DNA from: Pantoea latae
GTDB lineage: Bacteria > Pseudomonadota > Gammaproteobacteria > Enterobacterales > Enterobacteriaceae
DNA: 64,000 nucleotides
Direction of reading: 5' to 3'
Assembly: GCF_002077695.1 (NCBI RefSeq)
Contig: NZ_MWUE01000028.1
Span: 38,993-102,992, forward strand
The position numbers and the translations under genes are program-made. Below are positions 45,043 to 54,506 of the stretch, in pieces (positions within the stretch are counted from its first letter, which is position 1; each line of letters opens with the position of its first letter). Below the pieces are notes generated by a model. That model searched no databases. It saw only the letters and a list, made by a program, of their open reading frames with translations, and was not told the origin of the DNA.

Positions 45043-45882
45043 TTAGCGGTGCTCCAGCTCGTCTAACTGCTGGTAGAGATCGGCGATCTGATGAATGCGC
45101 TGACGGCCTTGCGACAGCATTTCATGCAGCAGCGCGTTGGCCAGCAGGTTAATCAAACTCATCGCCGAGGCGTAGCTGTCGAAGGCGGAGACGCTGTCGA
45201 GCGGCGCGCAGAGCTGCCAGCGCGCCAGCCCAGTCACCGACTGCGCCTGCGGCTCGCACAGCGCCAGCAGCGGGATCTGACGCTGCTGCAGCAGCTGCAT
45301 CAGCGGACGGATCAGACGCGTGCGGCGGCGAAACGCCATCACCACCACCATATCCTCGGGGGTGATATCCACCACCTCTTCCGCCAGCGTCTGGCCCGGC
45401 TGCGGCAGGATAATCACGTCGCGGCGCGCCTGCAGCAATTGCTGGCGCAGGTGCAGCGCCAGCGGCCAGGAGTTGCGCATGCCGATAATGAAAATGCGTT
45501 TCGCCTGCGTCATCTGCTGCACCGCCTCGCCAAACTGCTGCGCGTCGAGCGTGTTGACCCACTGCGTCAGGTTTGCCATCTCCTGCTTGTAGTGGCGCGC
45601 CAGCAGCGTGTTGCCCTGCACCGCGTCGCGATTGTCGGTCAGCGGCATGCCGCTCTGGCGCAGGGTGCGCAGCTCGTCGCGCATATCTTTATATTTGTCG
45701 TAGCCCAGCCGCCGGAACAAGCGGCTGACGGTGGCCTTTGACACGCCGCTGAGCCTTGCCAGCTCGGCGCTGTTATAGCTGATCAGATCGTCGAAATGGT
45801 CAAAGACGAAATCCGCAATGCGCTGCTCCTGCGGCGACAGCTGCGGATAGTGGCTTCTGAGTCGTTCATCAAGCTGTTTCAT
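45043..45882 (-). CDS. hpxU: MurR/RpiR family regulator HpxU
   Basis: A 279-aa transcription factor. The N-terminal RpiR helix-turn-helix (about residues 1-77, LARLSGVSKATVSRLFRRLG) is followed by a SIS sugar-phosphate-type sensor domain (IFIIGMRNSWPLALHLRQQL). I start it at the ATG at 45882 (MKQLDERLRSHYP), with AGGA upstream. The frame is open much further, but only because it runs antisense through hpxW. It is divergent from hpxWXYZ and 150 bases beyond the transporter operon, so both are plausible targets. The symbol follows Klebsiella-type naming. Confidence 0.87.
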   Translation of the reverse strand: MKQLDERLRSHYPQLSPQEQRIADFVFDHFDDLISYNSAELARLSGVSKATVSRLFRRLGYDKYKDMRDELRTLRQSGMPLTDNRDAVQGNTLLARHYKQEMANLTQWVNTLDAQQFGEAVQQMTQAKRIFIIGMRNSWPLALHLRQQLLQARRDVIILPQPGQTLAEEVVDITPEDMVVVMAFRRRTRLIRPLMQLLQQRQIPLLALCEPQAQSVTGLARWQLCAPLDSVSAFDSYASAMSLINLLANALLHEMLSQGRQRIHQIADLYQQLDELEHR

Positions 45883-45890
45883 GCGTCGTC

Positions 45891-45908
45891 CTGTAACTTT
45901 TGTTTCAG
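45891..45908. promoter_or_regulatory. Candidate HpxU operator
   Basis: CTGTAAC-TTTT-GTTTCAG is an inverted repeat with 6 of 7 arm positions matching. It overlaps the hpxU ribosome-binding region between the divergent hpxU and hpxW genes. Twelve of its bases recur upstream of the transporter operon. Autoregulation is likely but unproven. Confidence 0.45.
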
Positions 45909-46017
45909 CAGAAGCTAGCATAATTCGATCCAGGTTACCGCCGCACCGCGCCCGCGCAAAAAACTGGAACGGCTCTTGCTTGAGAGTTCCCTCCTCTACC
46001 CGATGAAAAGAGTGATT

Positions 46018-47604
46018 ATGATCCAGAGTAATATGGCTCCGCTCGGCATGGCGGTGGCGCCGCATCACCTGGCGAGCGAGAGCGCGCTGGCGGTGCTGCG
46101 CGACGGCGGCAATGCGATTGAGGCGATGGTCGCCGCCGCTGCCACTATCGCCGTGGTCTATCCCCATATGAACGGTCTCGGCGGCGACGGCTTCTGGCTG
46201 GTACTGCCGCCCAACGGCGATCCGGTTGCTATCGACGCCAGCGGCGCGGCAGGCTCGCTGGCAACTATCGATTTCTATCGCGGCGAACGCGCCATTCCGC
46301 ATCGCGGACCGGCCGCCGCGCTGACGGTGGCCGGCACGGTCAGCGGCTGGCAGGAGGCGCTGACGCTCTCCGGCGAGCTGGGCGGCGAGCCGCTGCCGCT
46401 GCCGCGCCTGCTGCGCGACGCGATCCGCTACGCCGCCGACGGTATTCCGGTGACCGCCTCGCAGGCGGCCGCCACCGCCGAGAAGCAGCATGAGCTGGCG
46501 CATCAGCCCGGCTTCGCCGCCACCTTTCTGCCGGACGGCGACGCGCCGCGTCCCGGCAGCCGCTTTACCCAGCCGGCGCTGGCGCAGACGCTGAGTCTGC
46601 TGAGCGAGCAGGGCCTCGACAGCTTCTATCGCGGCGAGCTGGCGCACCATCTGGCGCGCGAAATGGTGGCGCTCGGCATGCCGGTGACGCTGGCAGATCT
46701 GCAGCAGCAGCGCGCGCGTCGCTGCACGCCGCTGCACGTGGCGCACAGCGAAGGCGACCTGTGGAATATCGCGCCGCCAACGCAGGGGCTGGTGTCGCTG
46801 GCGATCCTCGGCGTGACCGACCATCTGGCGATGGCGCAGGCTGACGAAGCGCAGACGGTGCACCGCATCGTGGAGGCGACGAAAAAAGCCTTTGCGCTGC
46901 GCGACGCCCATCTCACCGATCCGCGCCATATGCGCTGCGAGGCGCAGTCGCTGCTGACCCAGGATCACTTCGCCACGCTGGCGAGCCAGGTGAGCGAGAC
47001 GCAGGCCGCGCCCTGGGGAACCGGGCGTGGTCCCGGCGACACGGTGTGGATGGGCGTGATGGACAGCAGCGGCCTCGCCGTCTCCTTTATTCAAAGCATC
47101 TACCACGAGTTCGGCAGCGGCGTGGTGATCCCCGGCACCGGCATTACCTGGCAGAATCGCGGCGCGGCCTTCAGCCTCGACGCGGATCACCTGCTGGCGC
47201 TGGCACCGGGCAAGCAGCCGTTCCATACCCTCAATCCCGCCGCCGCGCGCCTGAAAGATGGCCGCACCCTGGTCTACGGCGCGATGGGCGGCGATGGCCA
47301 GCCGCAAACCCAGGCGGCGATCTTTACCCGCCATGTGATTCAGGGCATGCCGCTGCAGCAGGCGGTGAGCGCGCCGCGCTGGCTGCTGGGACGCACCTGG
47401 GGCAACGCCTCCGACTCGCTCAAGCTGGAGGGCCGCTTTGCGCCGGAGAGCGTCGCCAGGCTGCGTCAGCTGGGGCACGAGGTCGAGCTGCTGCCCGACT
47501 TCAGCGAAGCGGTAGGACACGCCGGCGCCATCGTGCGCCACAACAACGGCATGCTGGAAGGCGCATGCGATCCGCGCAGCAACGGCAGCGCGAGCGGTTT
47601 CTGA
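46018..47604 (+). CDS. hpxW: Oxamate amidohydrolase HpxW (gamma-glutamyltransferase-like)
   Basis: An Ntn-hydrolase of the gamma-glutamyltransferase fold. The Klebsiella homologue hydrolyses oxamate to oxalate and ammonia at the end of the Hpx pathway. I chose the ATG at 46018 (MIQSNMAPLGMAVAPHHLAS), which matches the family start (528 aa). ATGs at 46003 and 45976 are in frame. GGNAIEAMVAA and PHMNGLGGDGFW are family landmarks. The autocleavage nucleophile should be Thr342 in PGDTVWMGVMD. No signal peptide is seen, unlike periplasmic Ggt. Confidence 0.9.
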   Translation: MIQSNMAPLGMAVAPHHLASESALAVLRDGGNAIEAMVAAAATIAVVYPHMNGLGGDGFWLVLPPNGDPVAIDASGAAGSLATIDFYRGERAIPHRGPAAALTVAGTVSGWQEALTLSGELGGEPLPLPRLLRDAIRYAADGIPVTASQAAATAEKQHELAHQPGFAATFLPDGDAPRPGSRFTQPALAQTLSLLSEQGLDSFYRGELAHHLAREMVALGMPVTLADLQQQRARRCTPLHVAHSEGDLWNIAPPTQGLVSLAILGVTDHLAMAQADEAQTVHRIVEATKKAFALRDAHLTDPRHMRCEAQSLLTQDHFATLASQVSETQAAPWGTGRGPGDTVWMGVMDSSGLAVSFIQSIYHEFGSGVVIPGTGITWQNRGAAFSLDADHLLALAPGKQPFHTLNPAAARLKDGRTLVYGAMGGDGQPQTQAAIFTRHVIQGMPLQQAVSAPRWLLGRTWGNASDSLKLEGRFAPESVARLRQLGHEVELLPDFSEAVGHAGAIVRHNNGMLEGACDPRSNGSASGF

Positions 47605-47617
47605 CAGGAGAAAAAAG

Positions 47618-47799
47618 ATGGAGCAGACAACAGACTGGGCGCGCTATCTGGCGCAGATGGAGCAGCTGCTGGCGCTGGAGCTGGACGAGGCGCGCCGCGC
47701 CGAGCTGGTGATTCAGCTAGCGCGCATCGCTACGCTGGCGGCGCCGCTGATGGCCTTCCCGCTTGACGACCGGCTGGAAGTGGCGGGAGTGTTTCATCC

Positions 47800-47803
<4 letters not shown>
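47618..47803 (+). CDS. hpxX: Oxalurate catabolism protein HpxX (AtzG-like)
   Basis: A 61-aa helical protein of the AtzG/DUF4089 type. In the related AtzE-AtzG complex this small partner is needed for a stable amidase. The stop overlaps the hpxY start (ATGA), and the pair should be made in equal amounts. A good AGGAG precedes the ATG. Sequence features are few (EELV-like acidic helices, PLMAFPLDDRLEVAGVF), so the call leans on position and size. Confidence 0.88.
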
Positions 47804-49174
<1,371 letters not shown>

Positions 49175-49185
<11 letters not shown>

Positions 49186-49564
49186 AGAGATTAATCTGCC
49201 GCACGTGGTGGCGGAGGTGACCGCCGCCTTTTATCGCTACGAGCAGGCGCTGGTGAGCAATGATATCGAGACGCTGGACACGCTCTTCTGGCACGACGAA
49301 CGCACCGTGCGCCTCGGCGCGGGCGAGAACCTCTACGGCATCGAGCAGATCCGCGCCTTTCGCGCCCAGCGTCCCGCCGCCGGGCTGGCGCGCACCCTGC
49401 GCAACAGCGTTATCACCACCTTCGGCGACGACTTTGCGGTTTGCAGCACCGAGTTCACGCGTGACGGCACGACAAAAATCGGCCGCCAGCAGCAGAGCTG
49501 GGTCAGGCTGCCTCAGGGCTGGCGCATTGTCGCCGCGCAGGTCAGTTTGATGAGCGAAGGCTAG
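49175..49564 (+). CDS. hpxZ: Oxalurate catabolism protein HpxZ (AtzH-like)
   Basis: A 129-aa NTF2-like fold protein (DUF3225/AtzH). Typical segments are FYRYEQALVSNDIETLDTLFW and LYGIEQIRAFRAQRP. AtzH in Pseudomonas links cyanuric acid steps, so HpxZ may supply a matching accessory hydrolysis for HpxY. The mechanism is unknown. Its last 23 bases overlap the 3' end of the converging HPP gene. Confidence 0.9.
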
Positions 49565-50276
49565 CCTGACGCTGCGCCGCAATGGTTTCAGCCTGCTGCA
49601 GCAGCTGCTGGAGATCGTCTTCGTCAATATCCAGCAGCTGGCCGCTTTCCAGCGCCTGATGCAGGTCGTCGCGGGTAATCGGCACCGCCAGCGTGACCGG
49701 CTCCGGCTTCGCCTCGGTGGCGGCCAGCGGATGCGGGTAGCGCCGCCCCGCCAGGTTGTTGAAGAGGATCGCCAGCAGCGCCAGGCAGAGGGAGTTAAGC
49801 AGCACCGGCGTCAGAATATAGTGGTAGCCCAGCTGATGAACGCTGCCGCCGCCGAGGATCGCGGTCAGCGCCACCGCGCCGCTGGGCGGATGCAGGCAGC
49901 GCAGCTGAAACATCGCGGCGATGGCGAGGCAGGCGGCGACACCGCAGGCCAGCGGCGCATAGGAGATGGTCATGGCGGCGGTCACGCCGATCGCCGCCGC
50001 CACCATATTGCCGCCGACAATCGACCAGGGCTGGGCCAGCGGGCTGTTGGGCAGGCCAAACAGCAGCACGGCGGAGGCGCCCATTGGCGCGACAAACCAG
50101 AGATTAACCTCTCCCAGCAGCCAGTGGCTGATCAGGCTGGTAATGGTCAGCCCAAGCCCGGCGCCGACGCTGGCGATAACTATCTGTTTTTTCGCGACCG
50201 GCAGCGGATGCGGCCAGAAGCGGGCAAGAAACGTGCGCAGCGCGCCTCTCCTTTTCGCCTGCGGCGATGTAGTCAT
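49542..50276 (-). CDS. HPP family integral membrane protein
   Basis: A 244-aa membrane protein with about four to five helices and both HPP signatures: APMGASAVLLFGLPNSPLA with QPW after it, and LHPPSGAVALTAIL. After the membrane part comes a soluble tail (DLHQALESGQLLDIDEDDLQ) without a CBS domain. I chose the ATG at 50276; a GTG at 50282 is possible. Some HPP proteins in cyanobacteria and plastids transport nitrite, but bacterial roles are mostly unknown. Here it sits between hpxZ and an oxalate decarboxylase-type gene, which suggests anion movement. That is inference only. Confidence 0.85.
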   Translation of the reverse strand: MTTSPQAKRRGALRTFLARFWPHPLPVAKKQIVIASVGAGLGLTITSLISHWLLGEVNLWFVAPMGASAVLLFGLPNSPLAQPWSIVGGNMVAAAIGVTAAMTISYAPLACGVAACLAIAAMFQLRCLHPPSGAVALTAILGGGSVHQLGYHYILTPVLLNSLCLALLAILFNNLAGRRYPHPLAATEAKPEPVTLAVPITRDDLHQALESGQLLDIDEDDLQQLLQQAETIAAQRQASLRSSN

Positions 50277-50389
50277 GTTCACGACGCTTAGTCATAAGAA
50301 AAAATTATGGAAGCGGCGATTGTCGCTGATTGATTTGGCGTGAACAACCACCGCTTTTATCCGGCGTTGAGGATTCGGAATAATACGCA

Positions 50390-50410
50390 GGGCTGGCGCG
50401 CGGCCAGCCC
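50390..50410 (-). terminator. Hairpin after the bicupin gene
   Basis: A perfect 8-bp stem (GGGCTGGC with GCCAGCCC, 5-base loop) lies seven bases beyond the stop of the bicupin gene. It lacks a clear T-run, so it may be a weak or Rho-assisted terminator. Confidence 0.4.
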
Positions 50411-50416
50411 ATCCGG

Positions 50417-51628
50417 CTAGTTGACGACCGGGTTCTTTTTCAGCGACAGCGCTGAGAGAAAAGCGTCGTCGAGCTGCAGATGCTGCGCCACCAGCTCGCG
50501 CGGCGTGCTGGCGAGCCACTGGTTCAGGGAGATATCGGCGTAGTAATCGCTTTTGAACAGCTCCAGAAAGCGCAGCGGCCCGCTGCCGGTGTTCTCGATA
50601 TAGTGTCCCATGGCGAAAGGCACATAGCCGACGTCGCCCGCCCGATAATCAAAGGTTCTCGCCTGGCCAGACGAGGCGAACACGCCCATGCGTCCCTCGC
50701 CTTCCAGATAGTATTGCCACTCGTCGTTATTGGGATGCCAGTGCAGTTCGCGCATGCCGCCTGGCGCAATCTCCACCAGCGCGGCGGCAATGGTTTTCGA
50801 CACCGGAAAAGTCGAGGAGTCGGTAATGCGCACCGTGCCACCCGGCGCGTTGATGGGCGCCTGCGCCAGCATACGATGGGTGAAGCGGCGTTTCGATTTC
50901 GGCGCGCCCTGAATAGCGTCCGAGGCCAGGCTGCCCGGCACCTTGCCAGCGAAAATATACTCATCGTCCGGCGACGGAAGTTTTGCAAAGGTTGAGACAG
51001 GCACGCTGAAGTTTTTCGCCAGAATGTCAGGCGGAATATGTTTGAACCAGTCCGACAGCAGGAAGGTGCTGTCTTCGTCAAAGCCGCCGCTGTCGAAGGC
51101 AAGCAAAAACTCGCAGCCGTCCGGCCCCAGCCCCTGAATCGAGTGCGGAATGCCTGGCGGAAAGTACCAGAGGTCGCCGACGCCGATATCGTCGACGAAC
51201 CAGCCGCCGTCGCTGTCAAAGGCGGTCACGCGCGCATTGCCGAAGGTCATATAGGCCCATTCGCCCTCTTTATGCCAGTGCAGCTCGCGGATGCCGCCGG
51301 CGTTGAGGCGCATATCGACGCCGGCGATGGTAGTGGAGATGCCCAGCTCGCGCTGCGTCACCTGACGCGTCCAGCCGCCGCTGCCCTTGCGCACGTGGGC
51401 GTCGCTGAACGAGAAGCGCAGGTTGGGCAGCGTGCCGCTGTCGGTGGCGGGCGGATTGACGATATCGGGATTTTGCCCCTCGCGCGCGGCATCGTGCGGG
51501 CCGGGATCGCGCGGCGTGTTGGCGGGCCATGAGGCGATGGCGTCGTGGGCGTGCACCTGGCCTGCCGCCAGCGCCACTGTGCCACCGGCCGCGAACGCCA
51601 TAAAATGCCTTCTGGAGAGTTTGCTCAT
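50417..51628 (-). CDS. oxdC: Tat-exported bicupin, oxalate decarboxylase type
   Basis: A 403-aa two-domain cupin of the oxalate decarboxylase family (oxalate to formate plus CO2, manganese-dependent, consuming a proton). Tat signal LSRRHFM is followed by a hydrophobic stretch to about residue 27 (QVHA). Metal site 1 is His117, His119, Glu123 and His162. Site 2 is His296, His298, Glu303 and His342. The lid over site 1 reads DEDST (184-188), where Bacillus OxdC has SENST, so the lid Glu is kept. I start at the ATG at 51628 after GGAA. Gene context (HpxW makes oxalate) supports the role. Oxalate oxidase activity cannot be ruled out. Confidence 0.85.
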   Translation of the reverse strand: MSKLSRRHFMAFAAGGTVALAAGQVHAHDAIASWPANTPRDPGPHDAAREGQNPDIVNPPATDSGTLPNLRFSFSDAHVRKGSGGWTRQVTQRELGISTTIAGVDMRLNAGGIRELHWHKEGEWAYMTFGNARVTAFDSDGGWFVDDIGVGDLWYFPPGIPHSIQGLGPDGCEFLLAFDSGGFDEDSTFLLSDWFKHIPPDILAKNFSVPVSTFAKLPSPDDEYIFAGKVPGSLASDAIQGAPKSKRRFTHRMLAQAPINAPGGTVRITDSSTFPVSKTIAAALVEIAPGGMRELHWHPNNDEWQYYLEGEGRMGVFASSGQARTFDYRAGDVGYVPFAMGHYIENTGSGPLRFLELFKSDYYADISLNQWLASTPRELVAQHLQLDDAFLSALSLKKNPVVN

Positions 51629-51921
51629 CAAAGCGGTTCCTTATTCCGTGATTAACCCGGAATATCTATACGCGCAAAGCGGAAATCCGGCGGCAGGCAA
51701 GATGTAACAGCGCGCTAAGCGGCGCAGAACCTCACGCAGGTTAATTAATTTTGTTGCGCAAATATTTTTATTTCATTTAAACATTGTTAAAAGAAGCCGC
51801 CAGACGCGGCGTTACGTCGCGCACGAATGGCTAACGGTTGAGGAGATGCATTAATTTTCCTGCTCAATAACCGCTTACAGTTTTCCTTGACGCGCGGCAG
51901 CGGCAGCCGCGCGTCCGCCTG
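51629..51921. other. Intergenic region upstream of the bicupin
   Basis: About 290 bases without a credible gene. The middle (about 51738-51795) is strikingly AT-rich for this genome and probably carries the bicupin promoter, though no clear -10/-35 pair could be fixed. The right end has a strong hairpin (GACGCGCGGC with GCCGCGCGTC, 51890-51916) just past the allantoinase stop, without a T-run. Confidence 0.5.
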
Positions 51922-52878
51922 TCAGGGTTGCGGCGCAGGATGGGTGGCAATCCAGTGATCGGCGATCTGCTGGCGCGTGCAGATCCAGACGTCGCTATGC
52001 TGCTGGATATGATCAAGGAAGTTCTGCAGGGCTTTGAATTTCCCCGGCCGTCCCAGCAAACGGCAGTGCATGCCCACCGACATCATCTTCGGCTGGGTTT
52101 CGCCCTCTTCGTAAAGCACGTCGAAGGTGTCGCGCAGGTAGGTGAAAAACTGCTCGGCGGTATTAAAGCCCTGCGGCGTGGCGAAGCGCATATCGTTGCA
52201 CTCCAGCGTGTAGGGGATGATCAGATGCGGCTTCACCGTGCCGTCCTGACGGGTAACCTGCGTCCAGAACGGCAGATCGTCGCCGTAGTAGTCGCTGTCG
52301 TAGCTGAAGCCGCCCTGCTCCACTACCAGCCGCCGCGTGTTAGGGCTGTCGCGTCCGGTGTACCAGCCGGTCGGCGCTTTGCCGAACAGGTCGGTGAGCA
52401 CGTCGACCGCCTGCTGCATATGCTGGCGCTCGGTTTTGGCGTCCATCGCCTGATAGTGGATCCAGCGCCAGCCGTGACTGACCACGTCATAGTCAGCCTG
52501 TTTGATCGCCTCAACAATTTCTGGATGACGCGCCAGCGCCATCGCCACGCCGAACACCGTCAGCGGCAGGCCGCGTTTCTGAAACTCGCGGTGAATGCGC
52601 CAGAAGCCGGCGCGCGAACCATATTCATACAGCGAATCCATCGACATATGGCGATCGGGATAGCTTGCCGCGCCGATGATATCGGAAAGAAACTGCTCGG
52701 AGCCGGCGTCGCCGTGCAGCACGTTGTTCTCCGCGCCCTCTTCATAGTTGAGCACGAACTGCACCGCTACCCGCGCCTTGTTGGGCCAGGCGGCGTGCGG
52801 CGGCGTCGCGCCGTAGCCGATCAGATCGCGCGGATAGTTTTTGTTGAAGCTGTACTCTTTCTTCTCTGCACTATCCAT
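51922..52878 (-). CDS. hpxB: Allantoinase PuuE/HpxB (polysaccharide deacetylase fold)
   Basis: A cofactor-light allantoinase of 318 aa, unrelated to the AllB/dihydropyrimidinase type. Polysaccharide deacetylase-like motifs are FVLNYEEGAENN near the N-terminus, DVVSHGWRWIHY and SVGMHCRLLGRPG. The opening YPRDLIGYGATPPHAAWP is a strong PuuE signature. It opens the hydantoin ring of allantoin to allantoate in the cytosol. It lies 34 bases after the racemase gene and forms a unit hpxS-hpxA-hpxB, as in Klebsiella hpxSAB. Confidence 0.94.
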   Translation of the reverse strand: MDSAEKKEYSFNKNYPRDLIGYGATPPHAAWPNKARVAVQFVLNYEEGAENNVLHGDAGSEQFLSDIIGAASYPDRHMSMDSLYEYGSRAGFWRIHREFQKRGLPLTVFGVAMALARHPEIVEAIKQADYDVVSHGWRWIHYQAMDAKTERQHMQQAVDVLTDLFGKAPTGWYTGRDSPNTRRLVVEQGGFSYDSDYYGDDLPFWTQVTRQDGTVKPHLIIPYTLECNDMRFATPQGFNTAEQFFTYLRDTFDVLYEEGETQPKMMSVGMHCRLLGRPGKFKALQNFLDHIQQHSDVWICTRQQIADHWIATHPAPQP

Positions 52879-52912
52879 TGAGAAAGTCCTGTGAGGTTAA
52901 GGCAAGGTTTGG

Positions 52913-53644
52913 TTAGTTTAGATGCTGAAACGCCTCTGAGAGAGGTTTGGCGATCGGCCGCGCGAGATCGCCATGCTTGCTGGTGCCGAAGCCAAGCGCT
53001 ACCAGCGCCTCGACCATCTTCACCGCCGCACTGACGCCGTCGATCACCGGCATCCCCAGCTCCTGCGTCAGTTCGCGCGCCAGCGTCGCCATGCCGCCGC
53101 AGCCCAGCACAATCGCGCCGCTGCCATCCTGCAGCTTCGCCTGCAAACACTGTTCGCGCACCTTTTCCTGCGCCAGGCCTGAACCATCCTCCAGCGCCAG
53201 CACCGGCAGATCGATGGCGTGCAGCGCGGCGCAGTGGTGGGTAAAGCCGTACTGCTGCAGCAGATGGCGCGCGATGATCAGCGTGCGCGGCAGCGTGGTA
53301 ACAATAGAAAAGCGCGTCGCCACCAGCGTCGCGGTATGCATCGCCGCTTCGGCGATGCCGATCACCGGCCCGGTGGCCAGTTCGCGCGCCGCCAGCAGGC
53401 CAGGATCGCCGAAGCAGGCAATGACGTGGCCGCTGACGCCCTGCTCTCTGCCGCGTTTAACCTGCTCCAGCACGCCAATCGCCGCGATAGCCTCGTCGAA
53501 GTGGCCTTCGATAGAGGGCACGCCCTGCGACGGCGAGACCGCGATAATATCGGTGCCTGGCGACGCCGCCGCGCGCGCCGCCGCGCCGATGGTTTCCGTC
53601 ATCGCCTGGCTGGTGTTGGGGTTGATCACCTGGATCAGGCTCAT
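52913..53644 (-). CDS. hpxA: Allantoin racemase HpxA
   Basis: An Asp/Glu/hydantoin racemase family protein of 243 aa that interconverts R- and S-allantoin, so spontaneous racemate or imported allantoin can be fully used. The two catalytic cysteines are Cys77 (IACFGDPG) and Cys182 (VLGCGGMA). The start overlaps the hpxS stop by four bases. Confidence 0.93.
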   Translation of the reverse strand: MSLIQVINPNTSQAMTETIGAAARAAASPGTDIIAVSPSQGVPSIEGHFDEAIAAIGVLEQVKRGREQGVSGHVIACFGDPGLLAARELATGPVIGIAEAAMHTATLVATRFSIVTTLPRTLIIARHLLQQYGFTHHCAALHAIDLPVLALEDGSGLAQEKVREQCLQAKLQDGSGAIVLGCGGMATLARELTQELGMPVIDGVSAAVKMVEALVALGFGTSKHGDLARPIAKPLSEAFQHLN

Positions 53645-54363
53645 GATGTCACCTCTTTATGACGGGCAAATAACCGGGAGAAATCGGGCAGCGTTTCGCC
53701 GCTGCGCTCAAAATGCAGGCTGGAGACGATATGGTCGAAGTGATGCTGCAGCGCCTGGGTGAGCGCCGGCAGATCGCCTTCGCGCAGATGGGCCACCAGC
53801 CGGTCGTGATCGTCGCAGCGGCAGCCCTGCTGCCAGGGCGCGCCCCAGGCGGCGATCACCAGCGAAGAGCGCTGCGTCAGGCGCGTCACCAGCTCGGTCA
53901 GCACCTGGTTGCCCGCAATCGCCTGCAGTTCGATATGAAAGGCGGCAGAGAGGCGAATGGCCGCAGCGCCGTCGCGATCCTCATGCGCCTGCTGCTCCTG
54001 CGCGATGCGCTGCGTCAGTGCCGCCAGATGCGGCGGCTGCAGATGCGCCAGCACCGCCGGCAGATTGGCGCACTCGATTAGCGCGCGGGTGCGAAAGATA
54101 TCGCGCGCTTCGTCGACGCCGGGCGTGGTCACCTGTGCACCGCGCCTGGGCAACAGCGTCACCATCTGCACTGCGGCGAGGCGCTGCAGCACTTTGCGAA
54201 TGCCGGTGCGGCTGACGCCGAACACCTCCGCCAGCGCCTCTTCCGGCAGTTTGCTGCCCGGCGGCAGCTGATGCTCCACAATGGCGTCTATCAGCGCCTG
54301 ATAGATAAGCTCGTCTTTATCTCCGGCATCGGCGGCCGTGCTGTGGCCTGTATCACTTCTCAT
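53641..54363 (-). CDS. hpxS: GntR family regulator HpxS
   Basis: A FadR-subfamily GntR regulator of about 240 aa. The winged helix-turn-helix (LPEEALAEVFGVSRTGIRKV) is followed by an all-helical FCD effector domain with metal-binding His candidates (FHIELQAIAGN, DDHDRLVAHL). I chose the ATG at 54363, six bases after GGGAG; the ATG at 54366 is adjacent. It is divergent from the NCS1 permease gene, and two GTATAC palindromes lie between them. Confidence 0.9.
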   Translation of the reverse strand: MRSDTGHSTAADAGDKDELIYQALIDAIVEHQLPPGSKLPEEALAEVFGVSRTGIRKVLQRLAAVQMVTLLPRRGAQVTTPGVDEARDIFRTRALIECANLPAVLAHLQPPHLAALTQRIAQEQQAHEDRDGAAAIRLSAAFHIELQAIAGNQVLTELVTRLTQRSSLVIAAWGAPWQQGCRCDDHDRLVAHLREGDLPALTQALQHHFDHIVSSLHFERSGETLPDFSRLFARHKEVTS

Positions 54364-54396
54364 CATCGGCTCCCTCAGGTCGTTCTCTCCGCACAT

Positions 54397-54427
54397 CGTA
54401 TACGTGAACGCAAAATTTTGTATACAA
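54397..54427. promoter_or_regulatory. Paired GTATAC palindromes, candidate HpxS operators
   Basis: CGTATACG (54397-54404) and TTGTATACAA (54418-54427) are perfect palindromes whose centres are 22 bp apart, close to two helical turns. They lie between the divergent hpxS and permease genes. GntR/FadR-type regulators often bind such short palindromes. Confidence 0.6.
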
Positions 54428-54506
54428 GATTTCGATTCTGGCCTGGATCCTGCAACAGCCTCTCTGTTGCTTTGACCCCTAAACGTCGTTATGAGGAGCA
54501 GGTTTC

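Noticed and set aside
45883..47541. Long minus-strand open frame that would extend hpxU to about 830 residues
   Set aside because: The extra part is antisense to hpxW, has no domain, and the RpiR family start fits the ATG at 45882.
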